From CAKSQL01 sp045606465 (GTDB lineage: Bacteria > Bacillota > Clostridia > UBA1381): a stretch of 9,141 nt of DNA. The notes under the pieces are model-generated. The model was given only the letters and a program-made list of their open reading frames with translations, did not search any database and had not been told where the DNA came from. The stretch covers positions 1 through 9,141 of the forward strand of contig JAZURZ010000038.1 in NCBI GenBank assembly GCA_045606465.1. Reading direction: 5' to 3'. Below, one piece after another: positions 1 to 7,172 of the stretch. The stretch's first letter is position 1. Each line of letters opens with the position of its first letter. The translations under genes were made by a program, and so were the position numbers.

Positions 1-7
1 ATCCCCG

Positions 8-60
8 AAAAGGAGCTGTTTAAAATCTTTTATGTTTTTAAACAGCGCCTTTTGTCTTTT
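8..60 (+). terminator. Rho-independent terminator of an upstream gene outside the window
   Basis: The arms 8-25 and 36-53 form an 18-bp inverted repeat with one mismatch (A-T rich ends around a GGAGCTG / CAGCGCC core) and a 10-nt loop. A T-rich run follows (55-60, continuing to about 74). This is the standard shape of an intrinsic terminator read on the + strand. It implies that a + strand gene ends just left of the window and that the symporter operon is transcribed independently of it. Confidence 0.8.
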
Positions 61-72
61 TTAAATCTTTTT

Positions 73-101
73 TTGACAAAACTCTTTATTTTTTTTATAA
101 T
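73..101 (+). promoter_or_regulatory. Sigma-A type promoter of the symporter/ior operon
   Basis: TTGACA at 73-78 and TATAAT at 96-101 are both perfect consensus boxes, separated by the optimal 17 bp. Transcription should start near 108, giving a leader of about 75 nt before the ATG at 182. A second TATAAT at 108-113, preceded by TGT (an extended -10, 105-113), could act as an alternative start about 12 nt downstream. The leader is too short for a T-box or a typical riboswitch, and no operator palindrome is obvious. Confidence 0.85.
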
Positions 102-181
102 GTGTGTTATAATAATCTGGTAGTATTGTAACATGGCGAAAAAATCTTTTAAAAAGTAGTATGGAAGGATGGTAAAAAAAC

Positions 182-1714
182 ATGGAAAATCTACAACAAA
201 TTCAGGTAACAACAGTTACCGCTTTAATTTTATTTGCATTGGTTATGGTAGCGATAGGAATCTATAGCTACAGAAAAACCAAAACAATCGACGGTTTCTT
301 GCTTGGCGGCAGAAACATAGGAGCATGGGTTTCGGCTTTCGCTTATGGAACATCGTATTTTTCCGCAGTTATATTTATTGGCTATGCAGGTAAACATGGT
401 TGGGATATAGGTGTAGGAAGTATATGGATTGGCGTGGGAAACGCAATTTTGGGTTGCCTTTTAGCATGGATGCTTGCAGCAAAACGCACAAGGCGTATGA
501 CGCATAAAATGCAGGCAAAAACAATGCCGGAATTTTTCCAGCTACGTTATTTTTCAAAGCCGATGAAAATTTTTGCCGCTGTCATTATTTTTGTGTTTCT
601 TGTTCCCTATTCTGCGGCAGTCTATAAGGGCCTTGGCTCAATGTTCAATACAATATTCCCAACAGTTTCAGTCAATTATTGTATGCTTGTTATTGCAATT
701 TTAACAGCAGTATATCTTGTTTTAGGTGGATATTTTGCCACTGCATATACCGATTTTGTTCAAGGTATAATAATGATAGTCGGCGTATTTGCTATGGTTT
801 TTGCCATTGTAAAGTCTGATGCAGTAGGTGGCTTTGGCGAATGGTTTGTACGTCTTGGCGAAATTTCCGATAATGGAGATGGAATTACAGGAGCACAACT
901 TACAAGTATAATAGGAGGAAACAAATGGAAGTTTCTCTGTACGAACATTCTTCTTACAAGCTTTGGAACCTGGGGACTTCCTCAGATGGTAACAAAATAT
1001 TATGCTATTAAGAACGAAAATTCAGTAAAACAAGCTACAATTATATCTACATTTTTCTGCCTTATAATTGGTTTTGGAGCGTATTTTATAGGCTCTCTTT
1101 CAAGACTTGTTTTAAATAATCAGTTGCCACAAGGAGGCCATGATGCAGTCATTCCCCAAATGCTTATATCATCGTTGGGTAACGGAACTGCAACGGTTGT
1201 GATTTTGGCAGTGATACTTATACTTTTGCTTTCGGCATCAATGTCAACTCTTGCATCGGTGGTTTTAACATCTTCATCTGCAATTTCAGTTGACCTTCTG
1301 CCCGAAGTTTCAAAGAAATTCAATGATAAAAATCAAGTTAAGGTATCAAGAATACTTTGCCTTTTGTTTGTTGCATTATCATATCTTTTTGCAACTATGA
1401 ATTTGTCAATTATAGTTAACATAATGTCTTTTTCATGGGGAGTTGTTTCAGGCTGCTTCATAGGTGCATACATATGGGGTATATATTGGAAAAAGACCAC
1501 AAAAGCAGGAGCATGGGCAGGAATGATAGGAGGATTGCTTACAGTTGTAATTTCTACAATTGTTCTCTCAGCTATGGGCGGATTTTCAACAGCAGTTTCA
1601 AAAACTCCCGAAATGGGTGTCGCCGCAATGGCAGTTTCAATTATACTTGTTCCTGTTGTAAGCTTGTTTACTAAAAAGCCCGAGCAGGAAAAATTAGCAG
1701 AAATTTTTGAATAA
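182..1714 (+). CDS. Sodium:solute symporter (SSS/PutP-like family)
   Basis: A 510-residue membrane protein with about 13 hydrophobic segments (roughly residues 10-29, 46-68, 76-98, 129-150, 163-185, 192-212, 250-268, 287-307, 335-360, 390-406, 408-437, 445-466 and 479-497), as expected for the SSS family. Residues 60-70 (FSAVIFIGYAG) fit the unwound first core helix. Residues 353-366, centred on S355-T356, match the family helix that carries the sodium-site Ser/Thr of PutP. It would couple Na+ entry to uptake of a small organic solute, often a carboxylate or amino acid. As first gene of an operon with two acid-CoA ligases and indolepyruvate oxidoreductase, its cargo may be an aryl or short-chain carboxylate, but no residue seen here fixes the substrate. 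The start is the ATG after AAGGATGG (165-172). Family assignment is secure and substrate is unknown. Confidence 0.88.
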   Translation: MENLQQIQVTTVTALILFALVMVAIGIYSYRKTKTIDGFLLGGRNIGAWVSAFAYGTSYFSAVIFIGYAGKHGWDIGVGSIWIGVGNAILGCLLAWMLAAKRTRRMTHKMQAKTMPEFFQLRYFSKPMKIFAAVIIFVFLVPYSAAVYKGLGSMFNTIFPTVSVNYCMLVIAILTAVYLVLGGYFATAYTDFVQGIIMIVGVFAMVFAIVKSDAVGGFGEWFVRLGEISDNGDGITGAQLTSIIGGNKWKFLCTNILLTSFGTWGLPQMVTKYYAIKNENSVKQATIISTFFCLIIGFGAYFIGSLSRLVLNNQLPQGGHDAVIPQMLISSLGNGTATVVILAVILILLLSASMSTLASVVLTSSSAISVDLLPEVSKKFNDKNQVKVSRILCLLFVALSYLFATMNLSIIVNIMSFSWGVVSGCFIGAYIWGIYWKKTTKAGAWAGMIGGLLTVVISTIVLSAMGGFSTAVSKTPEMGVAAMAVSIILVPVVSLFTKKPEQEKLAEIFE

Positions 1715-1723
1715 TATGGAATA

Positions 1724-1756
1724 GGTGATTGTAAAAATTTAATTTTTACAATCACC
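1724..1756 (+). other. Perfect intercistronic hairpin, no U-tract
   Basis: GGTGATTGTAAAAA (1724-1737) and its exact reverse complement (1743-1756) form a 14-bp perfect stem around TTTAA, or 15 bp if 1738 pairs with 1742. It starts 9 nt after the symporter stop and is followed by CCGATAATATT rather than a T run on either strand, so it is not a classical terminator. It may stabilise the 3' end of the symporter message, serve as a processing site, or bind a protein. The sequence does not decide between these. Confidence 0.6.
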
Positions 1757-1788
1757 CCGATAATATTAAATTTTAGGAGAAGATAAAA

Positions 1789-3423
1789 ATGCCGATTACG
1801 GATTTATTAGAAAAAAATGCAAGGGAATGTCCCAACGATGTAAGTCTTGTGGAAATCAACCCTCAGCTTATGGAAAAAACTAAGGTTACATGGCGTGAAT
1901 ATTCACTTATTGAGCCTATGAATGCTAAAAAAACAAGACGTGAGATGACATGGGCAGAATTTGACAAAGCAGCAAACAGATTTGCAAATCTTTTGCTGTG
2001 CAGAGGCATAAAAAAAGGAGATAAAGTAGCAATACTTCTTATGAACTCTTTAGAATGGTTGCCAGTCTATTTTGGTATTTTAAAATCGGGAGCTCTTGCA
2101 GTCCCCTTAAATTATCGTTATACAGCGCAGGAAATTAAATATTGTCTTGGTTTGGCAGATGTAAGTGCTTTGGTTTTTGGCTCTGAATTTATAGGCAGAG
2201 TTGAAGAAATATGCGAAAGAATTCCAAAGGTTAAGCAACTTTTTTATGTGGGAGAGGATTGCCCCACATTTGCAGAAAACTATGAGCTTTTGGTTACATA
2301 TTGTTCCTCAAAAAAACCAGATGCATATATAACTGAGGAAGATGATGCGGCAATTTATTTTTCTTCGGGAACGACAGGTTTTCCAAAGGCAATACTTCAT
2401 AAGCATAAAAGTCTTTCTCATTCTGCGGTTGTTGAGCAGAAGCACCATGGACAAAAAGAAGGTGACGTATTTTTGTGCATTCCTCCGCTTTATCATACAG
2501 GGGCAAAAATGCATTGGTTCGGAAGTCTTATATCCTGCACAAAAGCAGTTTTGCTAAAGGGTGTAAAGCCTGAATGGATTATGGAATGTGTATCCCAAGA
2601 AAAGTGCAGCATAGTATGGCTTTTAGTACCCTGGGCGCAGGATATTTTAGATGCAATAGACAGTGGGGAAATAAACTTAAGAGAATATGAGCTTAAGCAG
2701 TGGAGATTGATGCACATTGGTGCACAGCCGGTTCCTCCAAGTCTTATAAAAAGATGGAAAACTCACTTCCCTGACCACGATTATGACACAAACTATGGTC
2801 TTAGTGAATCAATAGGACCGGGATGTGTTCATCTGGGAGTTGAAAATATACACAAGGTAGGAGCTATAGGCAAAGCAGGCTATGGTTGGGAAACCAAAAT
2901 TGTTGATGAAAAAAGGAATGAAGTATCTTTCGGAGAAGTGGGTGAGCTTGCAGTAAAGGGCCCCGGTGTAATGACCTGCTATTATAATGATGAGGCGGCA
3001 ACAAAGGCAGTTTTAGCGGACGGCTGGCTTTTCACTGGCGATATGGCACAGGAGGATGAGGATGGATTTATCTATCTTGTAGATCGCAAAAAGGATGTCA
3101 TAATCTCAGGCGGAGAAAACATATATCCCGTTCAGATAGAGGACTTTTTAAGAAAGCATGATGCAATAAAGGATGTTGCAGTCATAGGTCTTCCCGACCC
3201 ACGTTTGGGAGAAATTACTGCTGCAATTATTGAAATCAAAGAAGGTATGACTTGCCAAGAGGAAGATATAAGAGATTTTTGCATGGAGCTTCCCCGATAC
3301 AAGCGTCCGAATAAAATAATATTTGCCGATGTACCCAGAAACCCGACAGGTAAGATTGAAAAGCCGAAATTAAGAGAAATTTATTGCGGTGAAAGTCTTG
3401 TTGCAGCGCAGATTAACAGCTGA
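1789..3423 (+). CDS. AMP-forming acyl/aryl-CoA ligase (ANL superfamily, CaiC/FadD-like)
   Basis: A 544-residue adenylate-forming ligase with every core motif in order: the phosphate loop YFSSGTTGFPKA (190-201), NYGLSES (335-341), DGWLFTGD (411-418, with the ribose-binding Asp418), VDRKKDVIISGGENIYP (431-447) around the domain hinge, and PTGKIEKPK (519-527) with the presumed catalytic Lys522. The reaction is carboxylate + ATP + CoA to acyl-CoA + AMP + PPi in the cytoplasm. The length is normal for medium-chain acyl-, carnitine- or aryl-acid ligases and clearly longer than PaaK. An AGGAGA site (1775-1780) sits 8 nt before the ATG. Its place between a transporter and iorAB suggests that it activates the imported acid, or a product of the aromatic pathway. 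The substrate cannot be read from the sequence, and phenylpropionate-, cinnamate- or fatty-acid-type acids are all possible. Confidence 0.85.
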   Translation: MPITDLLEKNARECPNDVSLVEINPQLMEKTKVTWREYSLIEPMNAKKTRREMTWAEFDKAANRFANLLLCRGIKKGDKVAILLMNSLEWLPVYFGILKSGALAVPLNYRYTAQEIKYCLGLADVSALVFGSEFIGRVEEICERIPKVKQLFYVGEDCPTFAENYELLVTYCSSKKPDAYITEEDDAAIYFSSGTTGFPKAILHKHKSLSHSAVVEQKHHGQKEGDVFLCIPPLYHTGAKMHWFGSLISCTKAVLLKGVKPEWIMECVSQEKCSIVWLLVPWAQDILDAIDSGEINLREYELKQWRLMHIGAQPVPPSLIKRWKTHFPDHDYDTNYGLSESIGPGCVHLGVENIHKVGAIGKAGYGWETKIVDEKRNEVSFGEVGELAVKGPGVMTCYYNDEAATKAVLADGWLFTGDMAQEDEDGFIYLVDRKKDVIISGGENIYPVQIEDFLRKHDAIKDVAVIGLPDPRLGEITAAIIEIKEGMTCQEEDIRDFCMELPRYKRPNKIIFADVPRNPTGKIEKPKLREIYCGESLVAAQINS

Positions 3424-3434
3424 GGCAGGTTTTA

Positions 3435-3467
3435 AACGAGGTATAGGAAATAATCTTATGCCTCGTT
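3435..3467 (+). terminator. Intercistronic hairpin, possible weak terminator
   Basis: AACGAGGTATA (3435-3445) pairs with TATGCCTCGTT (3457-3467) over 11 bp with one G-U pair and an 11-nt loop. The following AAGTTGTTTTATTTAT is T-rich but interrupted, so termination would be partial at best. No convincing promoter was found between here and iorA. The hairpin therefore more likely tunes read-through or processing within one operon than separates two units. Confidence 0.45.
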
Positions 3468-3490
3468 AAGTTGTTTTATTTATAAAAACA

Positions 3491-3510
3491 GGAAAGGATT
3501 TGATTTTTTG
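3491..3510 (+). promoter_or_regulatory. Ribosome binding site and TTG start of iorA
   Basis: GGAAAGGA (3491-3498) lies 9 nt upstream of a TTG codon at 3508-3510. The protein read from this TTG begins KELLLGNAAVARGAYEAG, which fits the usual N-terminus of IorA. No in-frame ATG offers a better start, so a non-ATG start is the best reading. Confidence 0.75.
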
Positions 3511-5241
3511 AAGGAATTATTACTTGGAAATGCTGCGGTTGCACGCGGTGCATATGAGGCAGGAGTAAGCGTTGTAGCATCTTACCCCGGCACACCCAGC
3601 ACAGAGATAACTGAAAATATTGTTAAATATGATGAAATTTATGCCGAATGGGCACCAAATGAAAAGGTGGCGTGCGAGGTTGCAATTGGTGCATCTGTAG
3701 GCGGTGCAAGAAGTATGACTTGCATGAAGCATGTAGGTCTTAATGTAATGGCAGACCCGGTTTTTACTGCAAGCTATACAGGAGTAAATGGCGGTTTTGT
3801 TTTGTGCGTTGCAGATGACCCCGGAATGCATTCTTCTCAAAATGAGCAGGATTCAAGACATTACGCAAAGGCTTCAAAAATTCTTATGCTGGAGCCCGCA
3901 GACAGCGCAGAATGTAAGGAATATACAAAGCTTGCATATGATTTGAGTGAAGAATATGACACCCCTGTATTTTTAAGACTTTCCACAAGGGTTTCACATT
4001 CTCAAGGCTTAGTAAATATAGAGGAAAGAAAAAATATACCTTTAAAGGACTATGAAAAAAATTCTCCCAAAAATGTAATGATGCCTGCATATGCAATAAA
4101 GCGTCATGTTGTTGTTGAAGAGAGAATGGCGGCACTTTCAGAGCTTGCAGAAAAAATTGATATAAATACTGTAGAGTATAATTCTGATGAGATTGGAATT
4201 ATAACATCGGGAATTACATATATGTATGCAAAAGAGGCTCTTGGCGATAAAGCAAGCTATCTAAAGCTCGGCATGGTATATCCCATGCCCGTTGAAAAAA
4301 TAAAAGAGTTTAGCAAAAAGGTTAAAAAGCTTTATGTAATAGAGGAGCTTGACCCATTTATAGAAGAGCATTGCAAGGCTTTGGGAATTGAAGTAATAGG
4401 AAAGGACAGCTTTACACTTTTGGGTGAATATACACCTACTATGATAAAAAGTGTAGTGCTTGGCGAAAAGGCACCAGAGTTTGAAGAGGTAGAGGAAAAT
4501 CTTCCTGCACGTCCGCCTGTTATGTGCGCAGGTTGCCCTCACAGAGGAACTTTTTATGTTTTAAAAAAGCTTGGGCTTACAGTTTCGGGTGATATAGGTT
4601 GCTATACTCTCGGAGCGGTTGCCCCCCTTGATAGCATGGACACCACCCTTTGCATGGGTGCAAGCATAGGTATGGCTATGGGTATGGTTAAGGCAAGAGG
4701 TAAGGATTTTGCTAAAAAAGTTGTTTCGGTTATTGGAGATTCTACCTTTATGCATTCAGGGATAACAGGACTTGTAGATGTTGTGTATAACAAGGGAAAT
4801 AACACAATTATTATTCTTGATAATTCCATAACTGGAATGACAGGACATCAGGATAATCCTACAACGGGAAAAACAATCCGAGGTGAGGAGACCAAGCAGG
4901 TAAACCTTGTGGCTTTGTGTAAATCAATCGGAGTAGAGAGAATTGTTGTTGCCGACCCATTTGATTTAAAGAATTTTGAAAATGTGGTAAAGACTGAACT
5001 TGAAAAAGACGAGGTTTCGGTAATTATTGCTCAGCGCCCTTGTGCTTTATTAAAGACAGTAAAATATTCAGGACATTGCAAAATTACCGATAAGTGCAAG
5101 AAATGTAAGGTGTGCATGAGATTGGGATGCCCTGCAATAAGCGAGAAAGACGGAAATATAATTATTGACAAAACACAATGCAACGGATGTGGACTCTGCG
5201 TTAATGCTTGTCCCTTTGGTGCTATTGAAAAGGAGGACTAA
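3508..5241 (+). CDS. iorA: Indolepyruvate:ferredoxin oxidoreductase, alpha subunit
   Basis: A 577-residue subunit of the oxygen-sensitive cytoplasmic enzyme that interconverts aryl-pyruvates (indolepyruvate, phenylpyruvate, hydroxyphenylpyruvate) with aryl-acetyl-CoA, CO2 and reduced ferredoxin. The N-terminal pyrimidine-binding domain shows SYPGTPSTE (25-33) and WAPNEKVACEVAIGAS (48-63), with glutamates suited to activating thiamine diphosphate. MCAGCPHRG (339-347) opens the second TPP half. GDSTFMHSG (410-418) through LDNSITGMTGHQ (437-448) forms the Mg2+/diphosphate site. The C-terminus is a two-cluster ferredoxin-like domain: C530, C533, C536, C541 (CX2CX2CX4C) and C558, C561, C564, C568 (canonical CX2CX2CX3C, then Pro). 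Length and order match IorA of anaerobes and archaea. It uses a TTG start and runs into iorB with a 4-nt gap, consistent with coupled synthesis of the two subunits. Confidence 0.95.
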   Translation: MKELLLGNAAVARGAYEAGVSVVASYPGTPSTEITENIVKYDEIYAEWAPNEKVACEVAIGASVGGARSMTCMKHVGLNVMADPVFTASYTGVNGGFVLCVADDPGMHSSQNEQDSRHYAKASKILMLEPADSAECKEYTKLAYDLSEEYDTPVFLRLSTRVSHSQGLVNIEERKNIPLKDYEKNSPKNVMMPAYAIKRHVVVEERMAALSELAEKIDINTVEYNSDEIGIITSGITYMYAKEALGDKASYLKLGMVYPMPVEKIKEFSKKVKKLYVIEELDPFIEEHCKALGIEVIGKDSFTLLGEYTPTMIKSVVLGEKAPEFEEVEENLPARPPVMCAGCPHRGTFYVLKKLGLTVSGDIGCYTLGAVAPLDSMDTTLCMGASIGMAMGMVKARGKDFAKKVVSVIGDSTFMHSGITGLVDVVYNKGNNTIIILDNSITGMTGHQDNPTTGKTIRGEETKQVNLVALCKSIGVERIVVADPFDLKNFENVVKTELEKDEVSVIIAQRPCALLKTVKYSGHCKITDKCKKCKVCMRLGCPAISEKDGNIIIDKTQCNGCGLCVNACPFGAIEKED

Positions 5242-5245
5242 GACT

Positions 5246-5818
5246 ATGACAAAGAATATTATGATAGTTGGAGTAGGCGGTCAGGGAACATTGTTGGCAA
5301 GCCGAATTTTGGGAAATCTTGTCATAGGCGAAGGCTATGATGTAAAGGTATCAGAGGTTCATGGAATGAGCCAACGTGGCGGAAGTGTTGTAACTTATGT
5401 AAAATATGGCGATAAGGTGTATTCTCCTATTATAGATAAGGGTGGTGCCGATATTATTTTAGCATTTGAAATGCTTGAGGCGTACAGAGCTTTGCCTTTC
5501 TTGAAAAAGGGAGGAAAGATGCTTGCAAACACTCAAAAAATTGACCCTATGCCTGTAATTGTGGGGAAAATGGAATATCCAAATAATATAGGAGAAAAGT
5601 TAAAAGAAAAGGTGGATTTAACCACAATTGATGCTCTTTCTCTTGCCCAAGAGGCAGGAAACATAAAGGCAGTAAATGTTGTTTTAATTGGAGTGTTAGC
5701 AAAAAATTCCGAAATTCCTTATGAAAAATGGGTAGCTGCCATTGAAAAGACAGTGCCTCAAAAATTTCTTGAAATTAATAAAAAAGCATTTGATTTAGGA
5801 TATAATTCAGTAAAGTAA
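5246..5818 (+). CDS. iorB: Indolepyruvate:ferredoxin oxidoreductase, beta subunit
   Basis: A 190-residue partner of IorA belonging to the gamma-type domain of the pyruvate/2-oxoacid:ferredoxin oxidoreductases. Diagnostic stretches are NIMIVGVGGQGTLLASRIL (4-22, a glycine-rich turn) and EVHGMSQRGGSVVTYV (37-52), followed by GGADIILAFEMLEAYRALPF. The subunit completes the active complex and has no iron-sulfur motif itself, as expected. The frame stays open upstream to 5165, but that extra stretch lies inside the iorA ferredoxin domain. The ATG at 5246 has an AGGAGG (5231-5236) ending just before the iorA stop and yields the standard N-terminus, so it is chosen here. The 4-nt gap to iorA supports translational coupling and equal dosage. 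Confidence 0.94.
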   Translation: MTKNIMIVGVGGQGTLLASRILGNLVIGEGYDVKVSEVHGMSQRGGSVVTYVKYGDKVYSPIIDKGGADIILAFEMLEAYRALPFLKKGGKMLANTQKIDPMPVIVGKMEYPNNIGEKLKEKVDLTTIDALSLAQEAGNIKAVNVVLIGVLAKNSEIPYEKWVAAIEKTVPQKFLEINKKAFDLGYNSVK

Positions 5819-5837
5819 AAATGGAGGCGAATATAAA

Positions 5838-7142
5838 ATGGGAATTTTTAATGAAAAAATTGAAACAATGGACCGTGCCGAAATAAGAAAACATCAGCTG
5901 GAAAAGTTGCAATGGCAGGTTAAAAGGGTATATGAAAATGTGCCTATGTATAAACAAAGAATGGATGAGGCAGGAGTAAAGCCAGAGGACATAAAAACCT
6001 TGGAGGATTTGGCAAAGCTACCATTTACTACAAAACAGGACTTGAGAGATTATTATCCCTTTGATTTGCTTGCAGTTCCCAAAAAAGACATAGTAAGAAT
6101 TCATGCCTCGTCAGGCACAACAGGCCGTCAAATTGTTGCAGGCTACACTAAAAATGACCTTGATATGTGGGCAGAAGCAATGGCAAGACAAATAAGCGCT
6201 GCAGGCGGTGATGAAAATTCAGTTGTCCAAGTGTCTTATGGCTATGGACTTTTCACTGGAGGCTTGGGCGCTCATGGCGGTGCAGAAAAAGTTGGTGCAA
6301 TGGTAATTCCGACATCTTCAGGGAATACTGAAAGACAAATTCGTTTTATGTGTGAACTTGGAACAACCCATTTGTGTTGCACACCATCTTACGCAATGTA
6401 TCTTGGCGAAACTGTAAAGGAGATGGGAGTAAAGGACCAGCTAAAACTAAAGGCGGGAATTTTCGGAGCAGAGCCATGGACCGAGGATATGCGTCATCAA
6501 ATTGAAGAATTGCTGGGTTTAAAAGCATATGATGTGTATGGATTGACTGAAATTATGGGCCCTGGAGTTTCTTATGAATGTTCAGAGCAACAGGGCATGC
6601 ATGTGTGCGAGGATTTATGTATTCCCGAAATAATAGACCCGGATACAGGAGAGGTTTTGCCTGAAGGCTCTTTTGGTGAGCTTGTGTTCACTACTATCAC
6701 AAAGGAAGGTCAGCCCCTTATTCGTTATCGCACCCGTGACCTTTGCATTTTGGATTATTCAAAGTGTAAATGTGGAAGAACTCATGTAAGAATGAAGAAA
6801 CCTGCAGGACGTACCGATGATATGCTGATTATCAGAGGTGTAAATGTGTTCCCGTCACAAATTGAAGAGGTTCTTCTCAAGGTTGGTGGAGATATCACTC
6901 CTAATTATCAGATTATTGTTGGAAGAGAAAATAATACTGATACTTTGGAGGTTCAGGTTGAAATGTCAGACCATTTCTTCTGCGACGATGTAAAATCAAT
7001 AGAAATAGTGGAAAAAACCATAAAAGAAAGACTTAGAAATGTTCTGGGCTTGGGAGCAAAGGTAACTTTAGTAAATCCAAAGTCTATTACCAGAAGTGAA
7101 GGCAAGGCAAAGAGAGTAATTGACACAAGAAAGCTTGTGTAA
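5838..7142 (+). CDS. paaK: Phenylacetate-CoA ligase (aryl-acetate CoA ligase)
   Basis: A 434-residue enzyme of the PaaK branch of adenylate-forming ligases, at the usual family length. It shows HASSGTTGR (89-97, phosphate loop), DVYGLTEIMGPG (from 232), YRTRDL (297-302), KCKCGR (309-314, the Cys-rich turn common in this branch), GRTDDMLIIRGVNVFPSQIE in the hinge region, and SEGKAKRV (420-427) carrying the presumed catalytic Lys423. It would convert phenylacetate, or indole-/hydroxyphenyl-acetate, to the CoA thioester with ATP, giving the substrate that IorAB can reductively carboxylate. In the other direction it could release the acid from the thioester. A GGAGG at 5823-5827 lies 10 nt before the ATG, and the gap to iorB is only 19 nt. 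No ring-epoxidation or beta-oxidation paa genes are present, so an aerobic phenylacetate catabolic role is not supported. The exact aryl acid is inferred. Confidence 0.92.
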   Translation: MGIFNEKIETMDRAEIRKHQLEKLQWQVKRVYENVPMYKQRMDEAGVKPEDIKTLEDLAKLPFTTKQDLRDYYPFDLLAVPKKDIVRIHASSGTTGRQIVAGYTKNDLDMWAEAMARQISAAGGDENSVVQVSYGYGLFTGGLGAHGGAEKVGAMVIPTSSGNTERQIRFMCELGTTHLCCTPSYAMYLGETVKEMGVKDQLKLKAGIFGAEPWTEDMRHQIEELLGLKAYDVYGLTEIMGPGVSYECSEQQGMHVCEDLCIPEIIDPDTGEVLPEGSFGELVFTTITKEGQPLIRYRTRDLCILDYSKCKCGRTHVRMKKPAGRTDDMLIIRGVNVFPSQIEEVLLKVGGDITPNYQIIVGRENNTDTLEVQVEMSDHFFCDDVKSIEIVEKTIKERLRNVLGLGAKVTLVNPKSITRSEGKAKRVIDTRKLV

Positions 7143-7172
7143 ATAAAGACAGAAAGGCGATGTGAATTTATT

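Noticed and set aside
133..159. Eight-codon ORF (MAKKSFKK) in the symporter leader
   Set aside because: No ribosome binding site precedes it, and such short frames arise easily by chance in AT-rich leaders.
101..181. T-box or riboswitch for aromatic amino acids ahead of the operon
   Set aside because: The leader is only about 75 nt, with no terminator hairpin and no T-box consensus.
1333..1755. 140-residue minus-strand open frame opposite the symporter
   Set aside because: Antisense shadow of a clear membrane protein gene, with no ribosome site or recognisable domain.
3520..3840. 106-residue minus-strand cysteine-rich open frame
   Set aside because: The cysteines come from reading GCA codons of iorA in antisense (TGC). 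There is no independent support.
5165..5245. Upstream in-frame extension of iorB giving a 217-residue protein
   Set aside because: It overlaps the iorA ferredoxin domain in another frame and adds residues absent from the family. The ATG at 5246 has a strong AGGAGG and the standard N-terminus.
5838..7142. Aerobic phenylacetate degradation (paa) cluster
   Set aside because: Only the ligase is present. Epoxidase, isomerase and ring-opening genes are absent, and the oxygen-sensitive IorAB points to anaerobic metabolism.
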